Below, piece after piece: positions 33,361 to 41,455 of a stretch of 64,000 nt of DNA (its first letter is position 1; every line of letters starts with the position of its first letter). The notes under the pieces were generated by a model. That model saw only the letters and a list, made by a program, of their open reading frames with translations, was not told the origin of the DNA and made no database searches. The position numbers and the translations under genes were made by a program. Location of the stretch: positions 62,001 to 126,000 of the forward strand of contig DFCS01000011.1 of NCBI GenBank assembly GCA_002367105.1, in the 5' to 3' direction. The DNA comes from Hungatella sp. UBA3048 (GTDB lineage: Bacteria > Bacillota > Clostridia > Lachnospirales > Lachnospiraceae).

Positions 33361-35060
33361 AGGCGACCTCCCGGCAGGCGCGACCCGATTTCATAGACAA
33401 TATTGACGGTCACTGCATTACCTGCCTGTCGGTAAAGCTGGGCGTCACTGACTCCAGCCGCCCTCGCCTGGTCAAACAGAAAATCCTCGAATGCCTGTAA
33501 CCGCCATGCCTCTCTCGGCGTCAGCCTGCGGATGCGGCAGCACAAAAGGACTCCCATGCTGCCGCTGGTAAGCAGGGTCTGCGCACATTGCTTTCCAACG
33601 CGTCCGCGGCTGGCGGTGCTATTCGGGTAGGCAAGGTTGATTCCGTCCCCATGATAGGCCATGGTGTAGCCGTCTTTTTTCGCCTCTCGGATGGGCAGCC
33701 CTCCGTCATAGCAGCACAGTAGAATGCCGTGCATATCCTGCGTGGTAAGAGTAAAGCTGGGTTCCCCTGGTTCCTTGATTCTTCTTCCGTTCTGACGCTT
33801 ATTCTCCCGATTCGGGGTAATGACTGCTCTCACACAGTCAGGGTGTCCCTGGCAAAGAAAAACACCGGAGGTTTCCCCCCGATGATTGCCAATTCCCGAA
33901 TGATACCGCGCCTTTAGGCAGCGGGCATGTTCCGTCAGCTCCGTATCCCTGTTTAAGTCGATAAAGGCCGCGCAGGGCGGAGCCTGTGCGGGAACCGTGA
34001 GCTTGATTCCTTCTCCCTTGTTGGTGGTAAGCGTTGGGGAAAGCCCCTGTGCGCTGTACACGTTTCCATTCATGCCGTTGCCGCTGGGATTCGTATTGCC
34101 CACGCAGACAATGCCCTGCGCAGGGCCACTCTGCCCGGTATCTTGATTAAATCCGCTGAACGCCTCACAGGGCGGGATTTCTGAAAGCACGGCGTTCTGA
34201 TCCTGATTGCGGTTCAGTCCCCTAAAATCGCTGGCGGTCAGGGTATGGGCGTGTTGGATTTCTCCGGTGAGTCCGTCCTTCCGGTTTACCGATACGGCAT
34301 ACAGTCCGGTTTTACCCGCAAAGCCGCCTCCCTCGGCAGTTAACGTGACGGACACGCCACCGGGGTCATAGACCCGTTTTCCCTGTGAGCCGTTTATGAT
34401 TTGTCTAATAGCCGCAGGGTTTGTTCTGCCGAGAGGAAATACTTTTCGTCCACGGATTCCTCCAAAATGTCCAATAATGTACACTCGCTCCCGGTGCTGG
34501 GGAACGTAGAAATCCTTTGAATTGACGGCCTGCCATTCACAGTCATACCCAGCTTCCCATAATTCAGTGAGAACGGCGGTAAAATTCCCACCTCTCTTAA
34601 TTGACAGCAAATGCTTAACGTTCTCAACGATAAGCCGCTTGGGTCGATCTTCGGGACTCGTGCTTTTGAGCAGGCCAGCAACCGTAAAAAAGAGTCCACT
34701 TCTGGCCCCGTCAAGTCCGAGCTGCTTATTGTTTGAGATAGAGATGTCGGTACAGGGGAAGCCAAAAGTCCAGATTTCAGCCTTTGGTATTTCTCCTGCC
34801 CGGATTTGCTTAATGTCTCTGGCGTACCATTCGCCCTTGCAGTTTTTTCCGTCACAGCTTTTCCTCACCTCCGGTTTGCACATCATAGTAAAATTAGAGC
34901 CTGCACCGAACCCATAGGGGCAGGGCGCAAGCTCATACATTGCCATATAGCTCTTATTTGCGTATTTATCAATTTCGACATGACCCACACAGGTATGTCC
35001 GCTTCTTTCGAGACCTCTACGGAATCCGCCGATTCCTGCAAAAAGGTCAAGAAATGTCAA
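33357..35060 (-). CDS. DNA cytosine-5 methyltransferase with extended target-recognition region
   Basis: 567 residues, long for the family. Motif I FLDLFAGIGGFRRGLE, motif IV GFPCTDIS with catalytic Cys103, motif VI VENVKHLL, motif VIII QHRERVYI, C-terminal LTPREAWRLQAFED and QAGNAVTVNI. Residues about 220-490 hold six short repeats built around (S/H/P)xTLT (for example VSVTLTAEGGG, AHTLTASDFRG, LSPTLTTNKGEG, PSFTLTTQDMHG), suggesting several target-recognition units. Residues 45-85 hold an unusual cysteine-rich insert (CPYG..C.PEVRKSCDGKNC). Confidence 0.9.
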   Translation of the reverse strand: MTFLDLFAGIGGFRRGLERSGHTCVGHVEIDKYANKSYMAMYELAPCPYGFGAGSNFTMMCKPEVRKSCDGKNCKGEWYARDIKQIRAGEIPKAEIWTFGFPCTDISISNNKQLGLDGARSGLFFTVAGLLKSTSPEDRPKRLIVENVKHLLSIKRGGNFTAVLTELWEAGYDCEWQAVNSKDFYVPQHRERVYIIGHFGGIRGRKVFPLGRTNPAAIRQIINGSQGKRVYDPGGVSVTLTAEGGGFAGKTGLYAVSVNRKDGLTGEIQHAHTLTASDFRGLNRNQDQNAVLSEIPPCEAFSGFNQDTGQSGPAQGIVCVGNTNPSGNGMNGNVYSAQGLSPTLTTNKGEGIKLTVPAQAPPCAAFIDLNRDTELTEHARCLKARYHSGIGNHRGETSGVFLCQGHPDCVRAVITPNRENKRQNGRRIKEPGEPSFTLTTQDMHGILLCCYDGGLPIREAKKDGYTMAYHGDGINLAYPNSTASRGRVGKQCAQTLLTSGSMGVLLCCRIRRLTPREAWRLQAFEDFLFDQARAAGVSDAQLYRQAGNAVTVNIVYEIGSRLPGGRL

Positions 35061-35073
35061 GCTAAATCCTCCT

Positions 35074-35397
35074 TTACTTCATACCCCATTCGTCCTGCAT
35101 ACGGTAGGGATAAATTTGCTGGCTGCGCCAAAACCGTATCATATCCCGGATTTGGTCAACCACACTTTGGTTGTTCTGATCTCTGGTACACATCATCACT
35201 GAACCGAAGATACCGCTGAGAACGGCAACGACAGTCAGTGCCACATTTCCGGCGACCAGCCATAAAAGAGCCGCCACAGCACCGCCGAACAGGGAGCCGA
35301 TTGTACTTTGCAAAAGCTCCCGTTTGCCGAAGCCGTTAAACAGTTCATTTTCGGCTCTTACGCCGGTAGGAATGTATAAACTGATTTCATTTGTCAC
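35074..35397 (-). CDS. PrgI/VirB3-like conjugation membrane protein
   Basis: 107 residues from GTG 35397, eight bases after AAGGAGG; no ATG fits. TNEISLYIPTGVRAENELFN leads to two adjacent membrane helices (about 42-80) and a C-terminal RFWRSQQIYPYRMQDEWG. This is the PrgI-like layout of Gram-positive type IV secretion systems, equivalent to VirB3. Confidence 0.75.
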   Translation of the reverse strand: MTNEISLYIPTGVRAENELFNGFGKRELLQSTIGSLFGGAVAALLWLVAGNVALTVVAVLSGIFGSVMMCTRDQNNQSVVDQIRDMIRFWRSQQIYPYRMQDEWGMK

Positions 35398-35432
35398 ATA
35401 GAAAGCCTCCTTCTTTGAATTTGTATATAGAG

Positions 35433-35475
35433 AAAGCTCCCTTGAAGCACAAGCCCATGCCTTCAAAGGAGCTTT
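35433..35475 (-). terminator. Terminator-like hairpin before the PrgI gene
   Basis: aaagctcccttgaag / cttcaaaggagcttt, 13-nt loop. On the minus strand it follows the UDG-like gene and ends GGAGCTTTCTCTAT, a weak T-run; it may reduce rather than stop transcription into the genes downstream. Confidence 0.55.
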
Positions 35476-35502
35476 TACAGCAATATGGATTTTCTTTCAT
35501 TA

Positions 35503-36141
35503 CTATCCTGCCAGAATTTCACGAACGGCGTCAATCAATGCGTAGTACAAAAAGCAGTCCTTGGTTCTGGAAGCCGGATGGGCAAAGGAAATAATGATTA
35601 TGTCTGTGACCGTATACCATATTCCTCTGGAGGTACGCTTCCATTCTATACCGCTGTTCCCATAGATACATTCAAGAAAGGGCCTTTCCGTTCCGCAACA
35701 AATCACAAGGTCTGCATCATAGAAGGAAAATTGCTGCTTTAAGTAATTGCGGTCTGTTTGAGCTGCCAAGGACACTTTTTTATGGTCAGCCGTATAGCCG
35801 CCCGCTGCTTTTTTTAAGTTGAGGGCACAGATTTTTTTCAGATACACGCTGCGCCGTTCCTCATTATCCTGCTCCAAATCCTCCCAGCGGATATTTTGCT
35901 CCAGATTCAAAATCCCCTCTGTCCAACGAGCCACGTTATCCCACGTTTGAGAACGTCCTCCGCAGCGCAGAAATTCTCTTAAATCCCAGCCTTCACCGCC
36001 GTTTACTTCTTTCAGCACAAATACGATTTTATATTTTGCAGACAGATAGGCATTTTCCTCTACCACGCCGTCTGTAACAATTTTGGAATCAACCGCTTTC
36101 ATGACTTCAAAAAGTGCGTCCTCTTGCTCCCGGATACTCAT
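35503..36141 (-). CDS. Uracil-DNA-glycosylase-fold-like protein
   Basis: 212 residues. The order YKIVFVLKEVNGGEGWDLRE, then CALNLKKAAGG, YDADLVICCG and IIISFAHPASR parallels the UDG superfamily (GxDP-like loop after strand 1, central N, final H-P-S/A motif), but the first motif is altered and I have no direct family match. A DNA-glycosylase or nucleotide-binding role in transferred DNA is possible. It lies within the conjugation operon, between VirB6-like and PrgI-like genes. Confidence 0.45.
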   Translation of the reverse strand: MSIREQEDALFEVMKAVDSKIVTDGVVEENAYLSAKYKIVFVLKEVNGGEGWDLREFLRCGGRSQTWDNVARWTEGILNLEQNIRWEDLEQDNEERRSVYLKKICALNLKKAAGGYTADHKKVSLAAQTDRNYLKQQFSFYDADLVICCGTERPFLECIYGNSGIEWKRTSRGIWYTVTDIIIISFAHPASRTKDCFLYYALIDAVREILAG

Positions 36142-36209
36142 TTTCGCGTCACCTCCTGTGTATGATAAACATTATTATAACCGATCCGCGCCGCAACTTC
36201 TACCGGATG

Positions 36210-36422
36210 TTACGCGCCATAATAGTAGAAAACAATCTCTTTGATCTGCCAGATACATTCGGCAATTACATAGAAAATCACGGTGTTTTTCGTCCGTTTT
36301 TTATACTGCGCCTGTTCTTCCTCGGCAGATTGCAGCCGGATCATGCAGTAAACAAACCGGAACACCGCCCCCAGGCGGATGAGGGAGATAACCGCCATGG
36401 AAATATCGTCAAGTGTTATCAT
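36210..36422 (-). CDS. Small membrane protein of the conjugation operon
   Basis: 70 residues. Hydrophobic stretches at about 9-27 and 49-66 separated by a charged loop (LQSAEEEQAQYKKRTK). It begins 15 bases after the VirB6-like gene. Not a named family to me; small two-helix proteins are common parts of type IV secretion operons. Confidence 0.6.
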   Translation of the reverse strand: MITLDDISMAVISLIRLGAVFRFVYCMIRLQSAEEEQAQYKKRTKNTVIFYVIAECIWQIKEIVFYYYGA

Positions 36423-36437
36423 AATCCATCACCGCCT

Positions 36438-37280
36438 TTACTTGATTATACCCTTTGCCATACCAACCAGCCGGACGGAATGATACATATTGTTGATGAC
36501 ACCCGCACCGCCGCCTGTGGGAACCATAAACTCACTGAGAAAATGCGGTGTTTTGATGGCAAGCACAATACAGGCGATTCCCCAAAAGATATTCATATTG
36601 ATGCCGATGTTCATCATCATCCCGACTCCCAGCTTGCACAGGCATATCTGCACCACCACGGCAAGAGTAGACTGAAAAAACTTGTTGAGATAGGTTTTAA
36701 ATACCCCCTTGTCATTGTCCAGCAGCCCCACACAGGCAAGGGGCAGGCCGATACGCAAAATCATAATCTCCAACCCCCGCATCAGGAACTGGAAGTACAG
36801 CACAAAGTAGCATACTACGAAAATCAAGCCGAAGATGGCCGTAACCAATCCAAGGGAGCTGATGCCGTTAACCCACGCCTGCCAGTCATAATTCGTACCC
36901 GCTCCGATGGCTGCCATCAAATCATCTGTCAGTCCCTGTGTGATATCCGCAAGCCACCCGTACAGGACCGGAAAGCAGACCGCCACAGCAATGGCCTGAA
37001 TAAAGCGGATAACAAGGTGGGTCGGCTCCACATCCGGGTCGCCGTCCGTCCACATGACATAGGTTTCAAAGCCTTTTTTCAGGAATTTCAGGATAATCAG
37101 CGACACGCCGAAGCCCAGCAGAATATCAAACAGAACGGATACCATGCTTCCGCCGCCTGCCGCCATCATATACTGGTCGGCGTTTAAGGTCATAGGAACG
37201 AGGTCGGAAAGCATTTCATCTATAAAGGCCACCGCGCCGTTCAAGACCGCCACGATAAGCAGTACAAGGATTATTTCCAA
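36438..37280 (-). CDS. VirB6/TrbL-like polytopic conjugation protein
   Basis: 280 residues from TTG 37280 (AAGGAGGTG nine bases upstream; no ATG suits). About six membrane helices, a loop with YVMWTDGDPDVEPTHLVIRF and a C-terminal FLSEFMVPTGGGAGVINNMY glycine patch, as in VirB6/TrbL-type channel proteins. It lies next to VirB2-like and VirD4 genes. A GCCCTGC...GCAGGGC hairpin precedes it (37300-37323). Confidence 0.7.
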   Translation of the reverse strand: MEIILVLLIVAVLNGAVAFIDEMLSDLVPMTLNADQYMMAAGGGSMVSVLFDILLGFGVSLIILKFLKKGFETYVMWTDGDPDVEPTHLVIRFIQAIAVAVCFPVLYGWLADITQGLTDDLMAAIGAGTNYDWQAWVNGISSLGLVTAIFGLIFVVCYFVLYFQFLMRGLEIMILRIGLPLACVGLLDNDKGVFKTYLNKFFQSTLAVVVQICLCKLGVGMMMNIGINMNIFWGIACIVLAIKTPHFLSEFMVPTGGGAGVINNMYHSVRLVGMAKGIIK

Positions 37281-37337
37281 ATGATTTTCACCTCCTTGCC
37301 CTGCAGGAAATCCCGCAGGGCGCATACTGCATACCGT

Positions 37338-37613
37338 TTAATCCGCTTCCTCCGCTTGAGCCGGTTGATTTTGGTAGGCTTCCAGCACCGTTTCCTTGAT
37401 GGTTTTATGAAGCTGTGGGGTAATCGGAAAGCAGATGTCCCGGTATTCCTCCGCCTTTGTTCTGCGGCTGGGCATAAACACGCCAAGCCCTTTTTCGCAG
37501 TCCACAATGCGGACTCCGGTAATCAGAAATTCATCGTTTAAGCAAACAGTGGAAATAACCTTGAGCCTGCCTTTATCGGTCAGATTGACAACAATTTTTG
37601 CTGTTACGTTCAT
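37338..37613 (-). CDS. spoVG: SpoVG-family regulator
   Basis: 91 residues from ATG 37613 (GAAGGAGG upstream). MNVTAKIVVNLTDKGRLKVI, then STVCLNDEFLITGVRIVDCE and KGLGVFMPSRR match the SpoVG fold closely. Chromosomal SpoVG is a nucleic-acid-binding regulator of division and sporulation genes. Here it lies inside a conjugation operon, so it may regulate element or host genes after transfer. Confidence 0.85.
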   Translation of the reverse strand: MNVTAKIVVNLTDKGRLKVISTVCLNDEFLITGVRIVDCEKGLGVFMPSRRTKAEEYRDICFPITPQLHKTIKETVLEAYQNQPAQAEEAD

Positions 37614-37645
37614 GTCGGTTCCTCCTTCAAAATTGAAAATAAGAT

Positions 37646-37679
37646 GTCCGCCCCTTTTGCCTAATGAAAAGGGGCGGAC
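37646..37679 (-). terminator. Strong hairpin after the DUF6133 gene
   Basis: gtccgcccctttt / aaaaggggcggac, 8-nt loop. On the minus strand it lies 13 bases past the DUF6133 stop; the following ACATCTTATTTTC is a weak T-tract. It could set a higher RNA level for the upstream pilin-like gene. Confidence 0.55.
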
Positions 37680-37691
37680 TTGTGCCATTCT

Positions 37692-37976
37692 TTAGCCCTT
37701 ATAGTTGAAAAGGCTCTTGATACGCTCAGTCAGCGTGGGCAAAATCGTATCATTAAAGAGCATGTAAAGACCGGCAAGCAGCAGAGCGCCCACGACAACC
37801 GAAATTAAAATTTTCAGCGCCGTATCCACGAAGCCTTCCCCGGACTGCTGGCAAAGGACCCTGCCGGTGTTTACTTTCCACTGCTGGAGCTTTATTTTGG
37901 TGCGGATCAGGGCCTCTTTCGCTTTGCCCGCCATGTGCTGTGCCTTGGAAACGATTTTGTTCATCAGATTTTTCAT
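37692..37976 (-). CDS. DUF6133 protein, candidate Flp-like pilin
   Basis: 94 residues. A long basic N-terminus (KAKEALIRTKIKLQQWK) leads to QQSGEGFVDTALKILISVVV, then GALLLAGLYML and a short exposed tail. G|EGFVD gives an acidic residue at +5 before a hydrophobic helix, the class III prepilin pattern, nearly identical to SGEGYIDVAIGIL in the DUF4320 protein. No other Flp pilin is seen, so this is the best major-pilin candidate. Confidence 0.7.
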   Translation of the reverse strand: MKNLMNKIVSKAQHMAGKAKEALIRTKIKLQQWKVNTGRVLCQQSGEGFVDTALKILISVVVGALLLAGLYMLFNDTILPTLTERIKSLFNYKG

Positions 37977-38065
37977 AGTGATTCTTCTCCTTTTTAATCA
38001 TGGATTTTTGATTGCAACTGAAAAACCACAGGGGCTTCCTGCGGCTTCACATGAGGTTTTCCGGC

Positions 38066-38425
38066 TTACTGGTAGTAGCCGATAATGATGTTTAAGGTGG
38101 CACTGCCCAGCACTGCTCCGATGCAGGATACAATGGCAACCACAATGCGGTTGTTCCATTTTTTTTGATCCATTTCGTCAGCAGCTGAACGCCGGATGCA
38201 GAAATAAATAATCAGCAGTCCCGCCACGACCGGAGCCAGCACCATAAGCCAGGTGGTGGCATCCTGAATGAGTTTTTCCGTGCCTTTGGCAATCTGGCTG
38301 TTGCTGATGCCTCCGGCAGCATAGGCAACCGTGCTGTTTTGGAGCATGAGAAAAGCGGTGAGCAATCCTGCACCCACCGCTTTCGCCTTGGCCTTAATCT
38401 TTTGATTGTAGTGTTTAATCGTCAT
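38066..38425 (-). CDS. VirB2/TrbC-like pilin subunit
   Basis: 119 residues from ATG 38425, overlapping the VirD4 stop by 11 bases. N-terminal signal-like helix ending NSTVAYAAGG, then two helices (WLMVLAPVVAGLLIIYFCIR and IVVAIVSCIGAVLGSATLNI) separated by a charged loop, the layout of VirB2/TrbC pilins. Likely the type IV secretion pilus or channel subunit. Confidence 0.7.
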   Translation of the reverse strand: MTIKHYNQKIKAKAKAVGAGLLTAFLMLQNSTVAYAAGGISNSQIAKGTEKLIQDATTWLMVLAPVVAGLLIIYFCIRRSAADEMDQKKWNNRIVVAIVSCIGAVLGSATLNIIIGYYQ

Positions 38426-40676
38426 CTTCACTCTTGTTCGAGCCTCCTTTCCGAAAGCCTTTTTCTGAGAATATAGCGCCCATCTGCGAAGCGAAGGCCT
38501 GTGACTTCTGCTGGGCTTCTTTAAGCTGCAAATCCTTGGCATAGTACACCCAAATATTCCAAAGAGGAATATCGCCCTTTATTTCTGAAAGTATCGGCCG
38601 TGCCGCTTCTCTGGTTTCCCGTACCAAACGGTTATGCTCTTTATCACCCAATCCGCACATCCGGTTAAAGTACCACTGTGACAGGTCTGGAGCGTTCATC
38701 ATCGCCGGATGGGAACGGCTGATGACAATCTGCGACGGACGCTGTACCCTGCGGATTTCATCTGTGGTCAAAAGCTCCCTTGCCACAAGGCTGATGCTGT
38801 GGGAGCTGGAAGGGTTCACATAGCGCCCGTGCTGGCTGGATAGTTGATAAGCGCTAGTGGTGTACTTGCCCAACTTGTCACAGACCTCCTGCAAGGTTTC
38901 CTTATCGTCCGCTTGCAGATAAATCCATGTCTGGCAGTTGGATTTGACAATGGCCGCCGTTTCTTTATCATACTTTTGGGTGAGCTGTTCAAAGCTTTGT
39001 AAAAACAGATTGAACCGCACTCCACGACCGCCTGCCACAGTCAATTTGTTGGTGAAATCGGTGAGCTTGGTAAAGTTTCCGAACTCATCCAGTACAAAAT
39101 TTACCCGGCGTTCCAACCTGCCGCCCCGCTGGTCTGACTGACGCACCAAAAGCTCATAGAGTTGGGATACCATCAGGCTGGCGATAGGATAATAGGTGGT
39201 CTTTTCATCTGGTAAAATCATAAACAAAGCCTGTTTTTTTCGCCCGATTTCCGAAATATTATAGTCACTCTTATGGGTGACGGAGTAGACGGACCGGCTG
39301 GTGAACAGCCGCAGGGTGGTCAGGGCAGAGGTGTCGAAGCTGCCCTTGGTGCGGCTGGGTGCAACCTCCGCTATGGACATGAGCGCCCGTGCCGGGTGGG
39401 AGCTGGGCAGCTTCTTCATGTATTCGCTCATGGGTGTCTTGCCGCCCACGGATTTGCTCATTTCCGCAATAAACCAGTACACGTTGGTCAGGTTCTGGTA
39501 TTCGGGCCGCTTTTTGTTATCCACCACCACGCAGAGGATTGCCGCCGCTATGGTGGATTTCTCGCCGTTTTCCCAAATCTTTTCGTTGGACACATCATCT
39601 CCCACAAGAATATTGGTGATGTCCCACGCATACATTTCCGCCCGTTCCATGTTTCCGGCATTCACCGCGTCAATAACAGGCTGCAACAGGTTGTAGCGGG
39701 TACTTTTTTCGGGGTTCTTAAAATCCAGACAAATCACCTCATAGCCCAGCTTCTTTAGAAACTCCGCTGTATAGTGGAACAGCTCTGCCTTTGGATCACT
39801 GATGACAAGACTTTCCCCCGCAAGCCCCAGCAGGCAGATGGACTGGATGACAAGGCAGCGGGTCTTGCCGGAGCGTGTGGCGCCGATGGTCAGGGTATGG
39901 GTATCCTCCGCAATGTAATGGAGCTTTTCGGACGGCTCTCCGTCACCAATACCGGCAATCTGCTCCATTCCCACCACAATGCCGCCCTCGGAAAATAGCT
40001 GGCAGGGATCGGTTTCCTCCTTTTCTTCCTCCTGCTCCGGCAGAGGGATCGGAGCCTCCCGCGGCTGTGCCTTCTTTAAATTCTCAGCCGCAAGGTCATA
40101 ATCCACCGTTTCAAAATCTTCATCTTGAACAAAGCCCTCCTTTTTCTCGTTTTCTATGGCAACGGGTGGCTGTTCTGCGGTTTCGTCCTGTACCGCCGTA
40201 CCTTGCCCGGTGTCAGCCTGTGTTCCTTTTTTCTTTTTCATAAACGGCAAATCAGAATATCCGGTATCCAAGAGTCCCCGGATCAGTTCATTTTGCGGAT
40301 TGATAACCTGTGTGCCGAAAACCTTGCTTTTTTCCGCATTACTCAGCCATCTGGCCGATCCGTGCTGATACTGTCCCACGGGGGCAGGCGTATAAATATC
40401 CTCGGCTACCCGCACAAGCTCACTCTGATAAGGCCGGTTATTCTGTACCCAAAACAGCACACCGCACAGGCAGAGAAATCCCTCAAAGGATAAAAACAAA
40501 AGGAACTGCTGGCGCTGGGTAAAAAGCCCGGCGATGCAGTCCCATAAGGAAATCAGAGTGAGTGTTGTGTACCGGCGCGACAGCAGGCCATGCAGGGCGG
40601 CTGTAAAAAACAGATTAAAGATTGTGCCGATACCGAATAGTATGGCGCTTAATAGGATCTTTTCTTTTTTCTTCAT
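38415..40676 (-). CDS. virD4: VirD4/TraG-type coupling protein
   Basis: 753 residues from ATG 40676 (AGGAG eight bases before). Two N-terminal helices, Walker A LTIGATRSGKTRCLV near 270, Walker B RRVNFVLDEFGNFTKL, and RFNLFLQSFEQLTQKY. It joins the relaxase-DNA complex to the secretion channel. The C-terminal NKSEDDD tail is acidic. It is the first of the core transfer genes after the DUF4406-like gene, which it overlaps by 4 bases. Confidence 0.93.
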   Translation of the reverse strand: MKKKEKILLSAILFGIGTIFNLFFTAALHGLLSRRYTTLTLISLWDCIAGLFTQRQQFLLFLSFEGFLCLCGVLFWVQNNRPYQSELVRVAEDIYTPAPVGQYQHGSARWLSNAEKSKVFGTQVINPQNELIRGLLDTGYSDLPFMKKKKGTQADTGQGTAVQDETAEQPPVAIENEKKEGFVQDEDFETVDYDLAAENLKKAQPREAPIPLPEQEEEKEETDPCQLFSEGGIVVGMEQIAGIGDGEPSEKLHYIAEDTHTLTIGATRSGKTRCLVIQSICLLGLAGESLVISDPKAELFHYTAEFLKKLGYEVICLDFKNPEKSTRYNLLQPVIDAVNAGNMERAEMYAWDITNILVGDDVSNEKIWENGEKSTIAAAILCVVVDNKKRPEYQNLTNVYWFIAEMSKSVGGKTPMSEYMKKLPSSHPARALMSIAEVAPSRTKGSFDTSALTTLRLFTSRSVYSVTHKSDYNISEIGRKKQALFMILPDEKTTYYPIASLMVSQLYELLVRQSDQRGGRLERRVNFVLDEFGNFTKLTDFTNKLTVAGGRGVRFNLFLQSFEQLTQKYDKETAAIVKSNCQTWIYLQADDKETLQEVCDKLGKYTTSAYQLSSQHGRYVNPSSSHSISLVARELLTTDEIRRVQRPSQIVISRSHPAMMNAPDLSQWYFNRMCGLGDKEHNRLVRETREAARPILSEIKGDIPLWNIWVYYAKDLQLKEAQQKSQAFASQMGAIFSEKGFRKGGSNKSEDDD

Positions 40677-41356
40677 CGGCAAAGCTCCTGATCCGGTTCT
40701 GCGGCAGGCTGCATAGCGGCGTCAAATTCGGGATAAGCCTGTCTGATGCAGTCCAGCATTTCGGGCTTTGGAACACCCCACACATCACCGCGTCCCACCG
40801 CCATATAATCACCGTCCACCGGATGCCTCAGATGAATGGTATCGCTGTGGATATAATCAGGCCGGCAGCCGGGGCCGTGGGTCACAAGCCATATCTGGTT
40901 GCGGGGCGTCCGAAACTCCGGTTTCAGGTGTTCATGCCGAAGCACCACAAGCTGTTTCTCATAGCTTCTGCGGCTGCTCTCGTAAACGCAGTCAAACTTG
41001 GACAGAAGCTGGTTTTCATCGGCGCTGACCGGGTATGCCTCCGGTTCCAGCGGGTTTGTGATATGGTAAGCCGGAATGCCGTGCTCCATAGCAAAGATGA
41101 TTTCACCCCGCATACCCTCGCTGATCTTTTCACCCATCACCCAAAGTGCATCGGCTTTTTCAAGCAAGGCAAGGCCAAGCTGCAAGCCCTGCGCTCTTTG
41201 TTCGGGGATCGTGTCATTACACCACTGGCTGAAAATAATATGGGGTGCAAGAGGCAGCACACCTCTTTCACCGGCAAGGCGGCAGTATTCCACCGCGTTT
41301 TTTATATTGGCGTTGTAATCCCCGCGCAGGGGGCTTGCAATATACACCATTTTCAA
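40673..41356 (-). CDS. DUF4406/DUF7768-like nucleotide-binding protein
   Basis: 227 residues. The N-terminal 120 residues (VYIASPLRGDYNANIKNAVE, then CRLAGERGVLPLAPHIIFSQ and KADALWVMGEKISEGMRGEI) match the deoxyribosyltransferase-like DUF4406 fold. The C-terminal part with IWLVTHGPGCRPDYIHSDTI and LRHPVDGDYMAVGRGDVWGV is a second domain often seen in ICE proteins. It may act on nucleotides; activity unknown. It overlaps virD4 by 4 bases. Confidence 0.7.
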   Translation of the reverse strand: MKMVYIASPLRGDYNANIKNAVEYCRLAGERGVLPLAPHIIFSQWCNDTIPEQRAQGLQLGLALLEKADALWVMGEKISEGMRGEIIFAMEHGIPAYHITNPLEPEAYPVSADENQLLSKFDCVYESSRRSYEKQLVVLRHEHLKPEFRTPRNQIWLVTHGPGCRPDYIHSDTIHLRHPVDGDYMAVGRGDVWGVPKPEMLDCIRQAYPEFDAAMQPAAEPDQELCR

Positions 41357-41378
41357 AAGTTCTCACCTCCAAAAAAAG

Positions 41379-41414
41379 ATGGGCGAATACCAGTTGCCCG
41401 GTATTCACCCATCT
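41379..41414 (-). terminator. Intrinsic terminator after the MerR gene
   Basis: gatgggcgaatacc / ggtattcacccatc with an 8-nt loop; on the minus strand TTTTTTTGG follows. It separates the MerR unit from the transfer operon. Confidence 0.75.
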
Positions 41415-41455
41415 TTTCATTATACAATTATTCTCTATTTAGTTCTTCTATAGCA

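Noticed and set aside
36114..37187. 357-codon plus-strand frame
   Set aside because: Antisense to the VirB6-like and small membrane genes; His/Gln-rich composition typical of a shadow frame.
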